Made by a program: the position numbers and the translations under genes. 14,448 nt of DNA from Deferribacteres bacterium (GTDB lineage Bacteria > Thermosulfidibacterota > Thermosulfidibacteria > Thermosulfidibacterales > Thermosulfidibacteraceae). The stretch spans positions 1 to 14,448 of the forward strand of contig JAADEW010000037.1 of NCBI GenBank assembly GCA_013153205.1. The letters run 5' to 3'. Of this stretch, positions 7,815-14,011 are shown piece after piece. The notes under the pieces are model-generated. The model ran no database searches and was not told the DNA's origin. It worked only from the letters and a program-made list of their open reading frames with translations. How positions within the stretch are numbered: the first letter of the stretch is position 1; each line of letters begins with the position of its first letter.

Positions 7815-8297
7815 TTAGATAATCTTTATCAAAACCACAAAAAGAAGGAAAAACATAGCAAAGTAAAGCATCAAAAGGTCAATCAAAGAGCGCTGCCACC
7901 CTTCAGAAGAGACCTTTTCCCCCACCTTCTCAACGAGAAAGTCTTTAAGCCCCTTCAAGTCAGAAAATATAAGGGGGGTAATAAGCGTTACATCCTCTCC
8001 ATCAATCCACAGAACATTCCTCATACCGAGCTTTTCAACCCGAACGGACCTGACCTTATCCCAGGAAACGCATTTTTTGCCCAGAACCGTTTTCAGACAG
8101 AGCTGAGAATCGTCCACAAACAAAGACCTGTAGTTCAGATAAAGCAGTATAAAAGAGAGGGGAAGAAAGACCAGAGCAAAAAAGGCAATTCCCGCCACTT
8201 TGCTTTTCAAAAGCAGAAAGACCCCCAGAAAAAGGGATATCAACCCTATGACCACCGAGGGCACTATATAGACAACTGAAGGGCCAAACTTCCTCAT
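7815..8297 (-). CDS. Small membrane protein with a PH-like cytoplasmic region, function unknown
   Basis: I do not recognise a named family for this 160-residue protein. It has two adjacent N-terminal membrane segments (about 8-30 and 34-54), a soluble stretch (about 57-130) and a C-terminal membrane segment (about 138-160). The soluble part has the look of a bacterial PH-like domain: short beta-type strands, the motif SWDKVRSVRVEKLG, then VLWIDGEDVTLI and an amphipathic helix LKGLKDFLVEKVGEKV. That pattern is inferred from shape, not from a match. The start ATG follows the rplS stop with no spacer (TAAATG) and the nearest GGAG is about 15 bases upstream, so translation is probably coupled to rplS. 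In several other bacteria this position is held by lepB or rnhB, neither of which it resembles. Confidence 0.75.
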   Translation of the reverse strand: MRKFGPSVVYIVPSVVIGLISLFLGVFLLLKSKVAGIAFFALVFLPLSFILLYLNYRSLFVDDSQLCLKTVLGKKCVSWDKVRSVRVEKLGMRNVLWIDGEDVTLITPLIFSDLKGLKDFLVEKVGEKVSSEGWQRSLIDLLMLYFAMFFLLFVVLIKII

Positions 8298-8660
8298 TTA
8301 CTTGGGGAATCTCTCCTTTATCCTTGCCGCCTTTCCGCTTCTTCCCCTGAGGTAGTAGAGCTTTGCCCTTCTCACCTTACCCCTTCTTATCACCTCAACC
8401 TTCTCAAGCCTCGGAGAGTGAAGGGGAAAGGTCCTCTCAACCCCTATACCTCCGGAGATTCTCCTTACCGTAAAGGTTCTCCTGTGCATCTGTCCGGAGA
8501 ACTTGATGACCACGCCTTCAAAAGGCTGAACTCTTTCCCTATCACCTTCCACGATTCTGAAATAGACCTTTACCGTATCGCCGACATTAAACTCAGGTAA
8601 CTTCTTCTCCAGTTTATCCTTAAACTCCTTTTCCAGCTCAAGTATAACATCACCCTTCAT
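8298..8660 (-). CDS. rplS: 50S ribosomal protein L19
   Basis: The 120-residue protein is of normal length for L19, which lies at the 30S-50S interface. Diagnostic stretches are FNVGDTVKVYFRIVEG, QPFEGVVI, RRTFTVRRISGGIGVERTFPLHSP and VRRAKLYYLRGRSGKAARI. The ATG has a strong GGAGG site 7 bases upstream. The first 11 bases overlap the end of the preceding methyltransferase gene. L19 must be made in step with other ribosomal proteins, whereas its upstream neighbours (RimM, TrmD) are low-abundance enzymes, so separate control would be expected; candidate promoters are noted upstream. Confidence 0.98.
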   Translation of the reverse strand: MKGDVILELEKEFKDKLEKKLPEFNVGDTVKVYFRIVEGDRERVQPFEGVVIKFSGQMHRRTFTVRRISGGIGVERTFPLHSPRLEKVEVIRRGKVRRAKLYYLRGRSGKAARIKERFPK

Positions 8661-9231
8661 CGTCTTTCCTCCCCAAAATTCTATCCAAAATTATAGCCGC
8701 CGCACACCTTACGGACAGGTGGTTATAATTACCCAAACCTTCAATAGGGTCAAGAACAAAATCGCACTTTTTAATAACATCTTCGGTAAGCCCCCAACCG
8801 GTGCCCAGAAGTATTGCTACAGGCATCTCTCCCGACCTTATAATGCGGGAAAGCTCTCTATACGAAATCCTTTTGCCCTCTCTCTTCTTGGCAGAGGTGG
8901 CCACAAGAAGCACCCTCTGGCCCTCAGCCTCTTCCACCTTTTTCACAGCATCCTCAATGCTGTCTGCAACCCGCACGAGCTTAAGAGCCTCGTCTCTGGT
9001 GGGGTTGTAAACGGCACCGAAGCCTGCCTTCCAGTGAGAGGTTATCCTTTCTATCATGGCTTTCTGGGCGCTGAGCGGGGTTATCATAAAGAAAGCTTTT
9101 CCGCAGTAAGTCTTCACCAGCCTTGAGATGTCGTGGATGTCAAGGTTTGTTATGGAAGAGACCACCACATCTCCCCTTTTGTTGTAAACGGGGTAATGAA
9201 CCAGAAAGAGATAGTATCTCAAGGGCTCCAT
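8650..9231 (-). CDS. SPOUT-type RNA methyltransferase, target unknown (PF09936-like, TM1570-like)
   Basis: This 193-residue protein resembles the SAM-dependent RNA methyltransferase family exemplified by Thermotoga TM1570, which sits in the same place between trmD and rplS. The trefoil-knot features are visible: VAILLGTGWGL (138-148), then LDPIEGLGNYNHLSVRCAAAIILDR (160-184, with Asn170-His171-Leu172-Ser173 as the SPOUT-like loop). The N-terminal half has LVHYPVYNKRGDVVVSSITNLD (10-31), a family hallmark. It overlaps trmD by 13 bases and rplS by 11 bases, so expression is probably coupled. A site of AAGGGGGAAGA type precedes the ATG. The neighbourhood points to tRNA or rRNA as substrate, but the modified nucleotide is not known from the sequence. 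Confidence in the enzyme class is good; the substrate is open. Confidence 0.88.
   Translation of the reverse strand: MEPLRYYLFLVHYPVYNKRGDVVVSSITNLDIHDISRLVKTYCGKAFFMITPLSAQKAMIERITSHWKAGFGAVYNPTRDEALKLVRVADSIEDAVKKVEEAEGQRVLLVATSAKKREGKRISYRELSRIIRSGEMPVAILLGTGWGLTEDVIKKCDFVLDPIEGLGNYNHLSVRCAAAIILDRILGRKDDEG
8690..8718 (-). promoter_or_regulatory. Candidate internal promoter for rplS
   Basis: On the minus strand, CTGTCC (8718-8713) and a perfect TATAAT (8695-8690) are separated by 17 bases. Initiation would fall near 8683, giving a leader of about 23 nt that contains the rplS GGAGG site. The -35 matches the consensus at only 3 of 6 positions, and the -10 lies in codons for a conserved Ala-Ile-Ile-Leu stretch, so the match may be accidental. 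Confidence 0.3.
8725..8753 (-). promoter_or_regulatory. Second candidate internal promoter upstream of rplS
   Basis: On the minus strand, TTGACC (8753-8748, 5 of 6 to consensus) is followed after 17 bases by AATTAT (8730-8725, 4 of 6). It lies inside the methyltransferase gene, about 65 bases before the rplS start. This is a consensus match by eye only. Confidence 0.22.
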
Positions 9232-9956
9232 TCTTCCCCCTTAAGTATCCTCAACAGCTTCTGTTTATCGCGCTCGCTGAGCTCCGCTTCAGCCAGAAGC
9301 TCCGGCCTTCTCTCAAAGGTGAGCTTCAACTGCTGGAACCTCCTCCAATCGGCTATAAGGGCATGATTCCCCGAAAGGAGCACCTCCGGCACCTTCAAGC
9401 CTCTGAATTCAGGGGGTCTCGTGTAGTGGGGATACTCAAGCAAAGAGAAAGAGAAGCTCTCCTCTCTGAGAGACTCTTGAGAACCCAGAACACCGGGAAC
9501 AAGCCTTGACACGGCGTCTATAACGCACAAAGCCGCATACTCGCCACCGCTCAAAACGAAATCACCCACCGACAGCTCGCCGTCAACGAAGTAGCTCACC
9601 CTCTCGTCAACCCCTTCATACCTTCCGCACACAAGGCAGATAGCCTCTTCCCCGGCAAGCTCACGGGCAAACCTCTGGTCAAACCGTCTTCCTCTCGGGG
9701 AAAGGAGAAGCACCTTCACCCCGGGCGAGAGGCTCCTAACCTTTTCAATAGCGGCAACCAGCGGCTCGGGCTTCATCACCATACCGGCTCCACCGCCGTA
9801 AGGCTCGTCGTCAACGGTCTTGTGTCTATCAGAGGCAAAATCCCGTGGATTAACGCACTCAACGCTAACCGCACCTTTATCCACAGCCTTTCCGAGGACG
9901 CTGTAGTTCACGGCTTTGAAGATTTCAGGGAATATGGAGACCACATAAAACTTCAT
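9219..9956 (-). CDS. trmD: tRNA (guanine-N1-)-methyltransferase TrmD (m1G37)
   Basis: Methylates G37 next to the anticodon, preventing +1 frameshifting. The 245-residue length is normal. Motifs seen: DDEPYGGGAGMV (49-60), CGRYEGVDERV (110-120), LSVGDFVLSGGE (128-139) and YPHYTRPPEFRG (175-186), which together form the SPOUT knot and SAM/tRNA sites. Position 174 is Glu in SLLEYPHYTRP where proteobacterial enzymes carry the catalytic Asp; Glu is, as I recall, common at this position in other bacteria, so I do not read it as loss of activity. The start may be the ATG at 9956 or the GTG at 9959 just before it; the AAGGA site is better spaced for the GTG. It lies 13-16 bases after rimM and overlaps the next methyltransferase gene by 13 bases. 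Confidence 0.98.
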   Translation of the reverse strand: MKFYVVSIFPEIFKAVNYSVLGKAVDKGAVSVECVNPRDFASDRHKTVDDEPYGGGAGMVMKPEPLVAAIEKVRSLSPGVKVLLLSPRGRRFDQRFARELAGEEAICLVCGRYEGVDERVSYFVDGELSVGDFVLSGGEYAALCVIDAVSRLVPGVLGSQESLREESFSFSLLEYPHYTRPPEFRGLKVPEVLLSGNHALIADWRRFQQLKLTFERRPELLAEAELSERDKQKLLRILKGEEWSP

Positions 9957-9972
9957 CACCGCTGATTCCTTC

Positions 9973-10482
9973 TCACTCCACGAGCCCTTCTATGAGCCTT
10001 ACCACCATCTCTTTTTTGTCTTTGTCTATACTCTCCACAAAGGCAGAGGGTATCAGCACCTCTTTACCCGCCTCGGTTTTTATCACATACACATCACGGG
10101 CAGCCGTTGACATAATGTCGTCAATCACTCCTATAAACTCTCCCTCGGTGGAGTAAACCTTCATGCCGATAAGCTCAAATCTGTAAAACATCCCCTCCTC
10201 AAGGGGTATCAGGTCATCACGGCTCACCTCAAGGAACCAACCTCTGAAAAACTTCACCGCCTCCGGGCTGTCAAGCCCTTTAAACTTGATAATCACCGCG
10301 TTGTGGTGCTCTTTGATATACTCCACCTCCATAAAGACCCGTTTATCACCCTGCCTCAGGTAAAAACCCTTCTGCCTCGTGATATTTTCAAGGATATCGG
10401 TCTCTATGGAACACTTGGCTTCCCCTTTAAGCCCGAAAGAATCCAGTATCTTGCTGACTATGGCGTAGTCCTTCTCCTTCAT
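9973..10482 (-). CDS. rimM: 16S rRNA processing / ribosome maturation factor RimM
   Basis: RimM assists late maturation of the 30S head, binding S19. The 169-residue protein has the N-terminal RimM beta-barrel (about 5-90, with KILDSFGLKGEAK and the FRGWFLEV segment) and a C-terminal PRC-barrel (about 97-166, with EEGMFYRFELIGMKVYS, DVYVIKT and VLIPSAFVE). The ATG is preceded at only 2 bases by GAGGAG, a very short spacing. That site directly follows the T-tract of an intrinsic terminator, so the 5' end of rimM mRNA is shaped by termination control rather than by an ordinary leader. No room exists for a promoter between terminator and start codon, so expression depends on readthrough from rpsP-khpA. 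Confidence 0.96.
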   Translation of the reverse strand: MKEKDYAIVSKILDSFGLKGEAKCSIETDILENITRQKGFYLRQGDKRVFMEVEYIKEHHNAVIIKFKGLDSPEAVKFFRGWFLEVSRDDLIPLEEGMFYRFELIGMKVYSTEGEFIGVIDDIMSTAARDVYVIKTEAGKEVLIPSAFVESIDKDKKEMVVRLIEGLVE

Positions 10483-10484
10483 GG

Positions 10485-10490
10485 CTCCTC
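10485..10490 (-). promoter_or_regulatory. Unusually close ribosome binding site of rimM
   Basis: GAGGAG ends 2 bases before the ATG at 10482 and begins 3 bases after the last T of the terminator tract. Its short spacing and position beside the hairpin may keep rimM translation low. Confidence 0.45.
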
Positions 10491-10492
10491 AA

Positions 10493-10521
10493 TAAAAAAG
10501 AGGACGGGACGAGCCCGTCCT
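10493..10521 (-). terminator. Intrinsic terminator or attenuator between khpA and rimM
   Basis: Read on the minus strand, AGGACGGG (10521-10514), loop CTCGT (10513-10509) and CCCGTCCT (10508-10501) form a perfect 8-bp GC-rich stem. It is followed by C, six T residues (10499-10494), A and TT. This is a textbook rho-independent terminator for minus-strand transcription. It would end an rpsP-khpA transcript, yet the rimM start codon is only 11 bases further on with no space for a promoter. Partial termination, that is attenuation between the ribosomal protein part and rimM-trmD, is the simplest reading. Confidence 0.8.
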
Positions 10522-10560
10522 TTCATACAAACCTAACTCCCCACCCCCGAAAGGATTTGA

Positions 10561-10794
10561 CTATTCTAAAATCTCAAGAACAGCTCTCTTGCCTTCTTTA
10601 GTGGCAGCAGCAGAAAGAATGGTCCTGATAGCCCTGGCTGTTCTTCCCTGACGGCCTATAATCTTGCCTAAATCCTCAGGAGCTACCCTTAACTCAATTA
10701 CACAGGTTCTTTCTCCAACAACTTCAGTAACTTCAACCTTATCCGGATTATCAGCGATTGCCTTAGCAATTTTCTCAACCAACTCTTTGAACAT
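10561..10794 (-). CDS. khpA: KH-domain RNA-binding protein KhpA
   Basis: This 77-residue protein is a single KH domain with the GxxG RNA-binding loop as GRQG (47-50) inside LGKIIGRQGRTARAIRTIL. The family (formerly YlqC/UPF0109) almost always sits between rpsP and rimM. In Gram-positive bacteria KhpA pairs with KhpB (Jag/EloR) and binds small RNAs and mRNAs affecting cell length and division. Whether it has that partner here is unknown. The start has a strong GGAGGTG site 4-5 bases upstream. The gene lies 47 bases after rpsP, and the gap shows nothing beyond that site. A terminator follows the stop codon by about 40 bases. Confidence 0.95.
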   Translation of the reverse strand: MFKELVEKIAKAIADNPDKVEVTEVVGERTCVIELRVAPEDLGKIIGRQGRTARAIRTILSAAATKEGKRAVLEILE

Positions 10795-10841
10795 CTTTCA
10801 CCTCCACCTCTGCTTCCGTAAGTAGAAAGGGGGCAGGGAGA

Positions 10842-11087
10842 TTAGCCCACGCTTATACCCGCTTTTCTTATAACCCACTTTGCCTGACTGGTAAGCTGGG
10901 CACCCTTTCCAAGCCAAGCCTTCACCTTCTCCTCGTCAACCTTTATTTCAGGAGGCTCCTTAACCGGGTCGTAATAACCCAGCACCTCTATAAACCTTCC
11001 GTCTCTCGGTGCTCTCGCATCCGCCACAACCAGCCTGTAAAAGGGTCTGTGCTTCTTTCCCATTCTCATCAACCTTATCTTTACCAC
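10842..11087 (-). CDS. rpsP: 30S ribosomal protein S16
   Basis: The 81-residue protein matches S16 throughout: MVKIRLMRMGKKHRPFYRLVVADARAP at the start (residues 1-27), then DGRFIEVLGYYDP and VKAWLGKGAQLTSQAKWVIRKAG. S16 binds 16S rRNA and is needed for 30S assembly. The start codon is GTG; it is preceded by GGAGGTGAT, an almost complete complement of the 16S 3' end, which fits a highly translated gene. The 13-base gap after ffh is made up almost entirely of this site. Confidence 0.98.
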   Translation of the reverse strand: MVKIRLMRMGKKHRPFYRLVVADARAPRDGRFIEVLGYYDPVKEPPEIKVDEEKVKAWLGKGAQLTSQAKWVIRKAGISVG

Positions 11088-11090
11088 CCA

Positions 11091-11099
11091 ATCACCTCC
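11091..11099 (-). promoter_or_regulatory. Near-perfect ribosome binding site of rpsP
   Basis: GGAGGTGAT on the minus strand lies 3 bases before the GTG start at 11087. It pairs with the anti-Shine-Dalgarno over nine bases, supporting GTG as the real start and indicating strong translation of S16. Confidence 0.75.
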
Positions 11100-11100
11100 C

Positions 11101-12465
11101 TTACTTGAACATATTCATAAAATCTATATCCATACCGCCAAAAGGCAATCCCTTTAGCTTTTTCTTCTTTTTTTTACCTTTTTTCAAGCCCTTCATCATT
11201 TTTCTCATCTGCTGATACTGCTTCAGGACCCGGTTAACCATCTGAACAGAAGTCCCGGACCCCCTCGCAATTCTCCTCTTTCTGCTTGAATTTATGATGG
11301 AAGGATTGAGCCTCTCCTCCCTGGTCATGGAGTTTATCACGGCTTCCATGTGGGCAATCTCTTTCTCGTTTATCCTTGCGTTTTTAAGCATTGACTTCAT
11401 ACCGCCAAATCCGGGAAGCATGTCAATTATACTCTCCAGAGAGCCCATGTTCCTCAACGCCCTGAGTTGCTCCCGCATATCCTCAAGGGTGAACTCCCCT
11501 TCCATAAGGCGCTTCTCCATTTCAAGCGCCTGTTTTTCGTCAAAAGCCTTCTGCGCCTTCTCAATAAGGGAAAGAACATCTCCCATGCCGAGGATACGGG
11601 AAGCCACCCTATCAGGATGGAAGGGCTCCAAGGCATCAAGCTTCTCCCCCACTCCCACATACTTTATGGGTTTTCCGGTGACTTTCTTAACGGATAAAGC
11701 GGCACCACCCCTGGCATCGCCCTCCATCTTGGTCATTATGACGCCGGTAATACCTATCCGCTCATCAAAGGTCTTCGCCACATTGACCGCTTCCTGACCG
11801 GTCATGGCGTCCACCACAAGGAGTATCTCGTGCGGCTTCACTGTATCCCTTATCCTCTCAAGCTCAGCCATCATCTCCTCGTCTATGTGAAGACGCCCGG
11901 CCGTATCAAGGATAAGGGTGTCAACCCCAAGCTCTTTAGCCGCCGAATACGCATCAGCGGCTATGGACACGGGGTCCTTCTGAGCCGAAAATACGGGAAC
12001 ATCTATCTCACGTCCCAGAGTCTTTAACTGCTCAACAGCGGCGGGACGGTAAACATCGGCGGCAACAAGCATGGGATGCCTTCCCTGAGCCTTCAAAAGC
12101 CTTGCAAGCTTTGCGGCTGTGGTAGTCTTACCGGAACCCTGAAGACCAACCAGCATAATCACCGTGGGAGGTGTGGGGGAAAACCTTATGGGCTCGTGCT
12201 CCCCCCCAAGAAGCTCAACCAGCTTGTCGTGAACGCTCTTTATAACCTGCTGGGAAGGGGTAAGGGCTTCCGAAATCTCTTTACCTATGAGCTCAGCCCT
12301 TACCTCGTCAATAAACTCTTTCACAACCTGGAGGTTAACATCGGCCTCAAGAAGTGCTATCCTTATCTCACGGAGAACGCTTTCAATGTCAGACTTGCTC
12401 AGTTTTCCCTTTCTTCCTGCCTTACCCAGAACCTTCTGCAGTCTATCAGATAAGCCTTCAAACAT
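11101..12465 (-). CDS. ffh: Signal recognition particle protein Ffh (SRP54)
   Basis: Ffh binds 4.5S/SRP RNA and signal sequences and delivers nascent membrane proteins to FtsY. The 454-residue protein shows the N domain (1-90), the G domain with GLQGSGKTT (107-115), DTAGR (187-191) and TKMEGDARGG (245-254), and the methionine-rich M domain (about 295-425) with the SRP-RNA-binding SRKRRIARGSG (394-404). The C-terminus carries a lysine run, KKGKKKKKK (428-436), then LKGLPFGG and a short acidic/hydrophobic end. The lysine run is encoded by long A tracts, including eight A residues in a row. The first 8 bases overlap the end of the glycosyltransferase gene. A GGGGAGAGGAG stretch precedes the ATG. 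Confidence 0.98.
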   Translation of the reverse strand: MFEGLSDRLQKVLGKAGRKGKLSKSDIESVLREIRIALLEADVNLQVVKEFIDEVRAELIGKEISEALTPSQQVIKSVHDKLVELLGGEHEPIRFSPTPPTVIMLVGLQGSGKTTTAAKLARLLKAQGRHPMLVAADVYRPAAVEQLKTLGREIDVPVFSAQKDPVSIAADAYSAAKELGVDTLILDTAGRLHIDEEMMAELERIRDTVKPHEILLVVDAMTGQEAVNVAKTFDERIGITGVIMTKMEGDARGGAALSVKKVTGKPIKYVGVGEKLDALEPFHPDRVASRILGMGDVLSLIEKAQKAFDEKQALEMEKRLMEGEFTLEDMREQLRALRNMGSLESIIDMLPGFGGMKSMLKNARINEKEIAHMEAVINSMTREERLNPSIINSSRKRRIARGSGTSVQMVNRVLKQYQQMRKMMKGLKKGKKKKKKLKGLPFGGMDIDFMNMFK

Positions 12466-13228
12466 CTCCTCTCTCCCCTTTCAGATACAGCTCCCAAGCC
12501 TTAACATACTTCACCGTTACATAATACGAAGACAGCAATGCTATAACAAGACCGGGAAGCCCGTCAAGAAATCCCATCTTCAAAAAGTAGAACTTAAAAA
12601 AATCTCCCAAAGGCCTCAACGCCAGATTGTAAAAGTTGACCTTTTTACCCGCCTTCACTATGTCCTTTGCCGCCCAATCGGTGTATCTTTCCATCTTTTT
12701 GAAATACTGCCTGAGTGTTTTATATGAATAGTGGACAAGGGGATTTTTAAGCTCCCCAACACTTCCATCAACCACAACATCTGCGTGAACCTCTTTATCC
12801 TCGTATCTTGAAAGCTCCTTCCTGAAGAGCCTTATGTTCCTGTCATCTTTCGGACTCCAGCCGCCGTGGTTAAGAGGAAAGCCGAGAAAATGGTTTTTTC
12901 TGCCTATGTAGTAGCCGTCAAATCTGGGGGCTTCAAGCTCCCTTAAAATCTCTTCCCTCAGCTCAGGTGTTATTCTTTCGTCGGCATCAAGTATCATCAC
13001 CCAGGGATGTGTAGCCTGAGGTATAGCCCAGTTCTTCTGGGTCGCCGAATTTACGTATTCGTGCTGGAGGATTCGGTCCGTATATTTCCGCGCTATCTCC
13101 ACGGTTCTATCTGTGCTGAAGGAATCCACCACCATGACCTCATCCGCAAAAAGAGCGCTCTTTATGCACTCCTCTATGTTCTCCTCTTCGTTGTAAGTGG
13201 GTATTATTATGGTAAGCTTTTCCCGCAT
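12458..13228 (-). CDS. Family 2 glycosyltransferase (WaaE/KdtX-like, LPS core type)
   Basis: From the ATG at 13228 the protein has 256 residues. It has the GT-A fold signature LTIIIPTYNEEENIEECIKSA, then VMVVDSFSTDRTVEIA, QKNWAIPQATHPWVMILDADERI with the metal-binding DAD at 81-83, and GRKNHFLGFPLNHGGW. This set is typical of the WaaE/LgtF-like glucosyl- or heptosyl-modifying enzymes of lipooligosaccharide core. The C-terminal 45 residues contain a hydrophobic stretch (DGLPGLVIALLSSYYVTV), suggesting membrane attachment. The start is uncertain: an in-frame GTG at 13258 would add 10 residues (MVNLCDFSNL), and neither start has a clear ribosome binding site. I prefer the ATG because MREKLTIIIPTYNEE fits the family. 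The sugar donor and acceptor cannot be told from sequence. Confidence 0.88.
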   Translation of the reverse strand: MREKLTIIIPTYNEEENIEECIKSALFADEVMVVDSFSTDRTVEIARKYTDRILQHEYVNSATQKNWAIPQATHPWVMILDADERITPELREEILRELEAPRFDGYYIGRKNHFLGFPLNHGGWSPKDDRNIRLFRKELSRYEDKEVHADVVVDGSVGELKNPLVHYSYKTLRQYFKKMERYTDWAAKDIVKAGKKVNFYNLALRPLGDFFKFYFLKMGFLDGLPGLVIALLSSYYVTVKYVKAWELYLKGERGDV

Positions 13229-13267
13229 AAGGTTGCTAAAATCACACAAGTTTACCACATGTCAACA

Positions 13268-14011
13268 TCAGTAGAAAACTTTCCACAGGAAAAGTCCGGA
13301 AGAAGGAGCAGGCTTCAGCCCCTTAAAAGGCACTCCCTCTTCAACAGAGGCCTTCAAGTCGTCAAGGCAAGCCCTCCTTTCACCCACGCTCACCAGAGCA
13401 CCAACCATGTTTCTTACCATTCTCTTTAAAAACGCGTTCGCCTCAACCACTATCTCAATTCTGTTAAGCTTTCTCTTTATCCGCAGGGCATAGACACACC
13501 TTACCGTTGAGCCACCGGGACTCGTGGGAGAACCGAAAGCCTTAAAATCATGCTCCCCCAAAAAAATCTCAGCCGCATTCTTCATAGCAGAAACGTCAAG
13601 CTCTCTTTCCAAAATCCATGTATATCTCGCCCAGAAAGGCAGTCTGTGCGGGGTTATAAAATATCTATACTGCCTCTTAACCGCAGAAAATCTTGCGTGA
13701 AAGCCGGTATCCACCTCCTCAACAGCTCTCACCACTACAGTCTGGGGAAGATTTGCGTTAAAGGCTCTCTTCATCACCTCACAGTCAAGATGGGTGGAAG
13801 TGTCAAAGTGTGCCACCTGTCCCAAGGCGTGAACCCCCGTATCCGTTCTGCCTGAGCCCACAAGCCTTATCCTCTCCTTCAGAACCTTTGACAGGACCTT
13901 CTCCATCACCCCCTGAACGGTCTGCCCCTTTGCCTGCACCTGCCAGCCGAGATAAGGGGTTCCATCGTAAGCAATGAGAAGCTTTATGCGCCTCAAGGAT
14001 TTGGTCTCCAT
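13268..14011 (-). CDS. truA: tRNA pseudouridine synthase A (positions 38-40)
   Basis: TruA makes pseudouridine at positions 38, 39 and 40 of the anticodon stem. The 247-residue protein is of normal size. It shows IAYDGTPYLGWQVQ (13-26), the catalytic loop GSGRTDTGVHALGQ with Asp57, FNANLPQ, FHARFSAVKRQYRYFI, the HDFKAFGSP block and ANAFLKRMVRNMVGALVSVG. The ATG at 14011 lies within the end of the ogt gene, an overlap of 19 bases. A GGAG about 8 bases upstream can serve as the ribosome binding site. With trmD downstream, the cluster encodes two anticodon-loop modification enzymes. Confidence 0.97.
   Translation of the reverse strand: METKSLRRIKLLIAYDGTPYLGWQVQAKGQTVQGVMEKVLSKVLKERIRLVGSGRTDTGVHALGQVAHFDTSTHLDCEVMKRAFNANLPQTVVVRAVEEVDTGFHARFSAVKRQYRYFITPHRLPFWARYTWILERELDVSAMKNAAEIFLGEHDFKAFGSPTSPGGSTVRCVYALRIKRKLNRIEIVVEANAFLKRMVRNMVGALVSVGERRACLDDLKASVEEGVPFKGLKPAPSSGLFLWKVFY

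Noticed and set aside
13237..13265. A perfect TTGACA at the end of truA as a promoter for the glycosyltransferase-ffh-rpsP genes
   Set aside because: No -10 hexamer better than 3 of 6 occurs at 15-19 bases spacing, so the -35 match alone is not enough.
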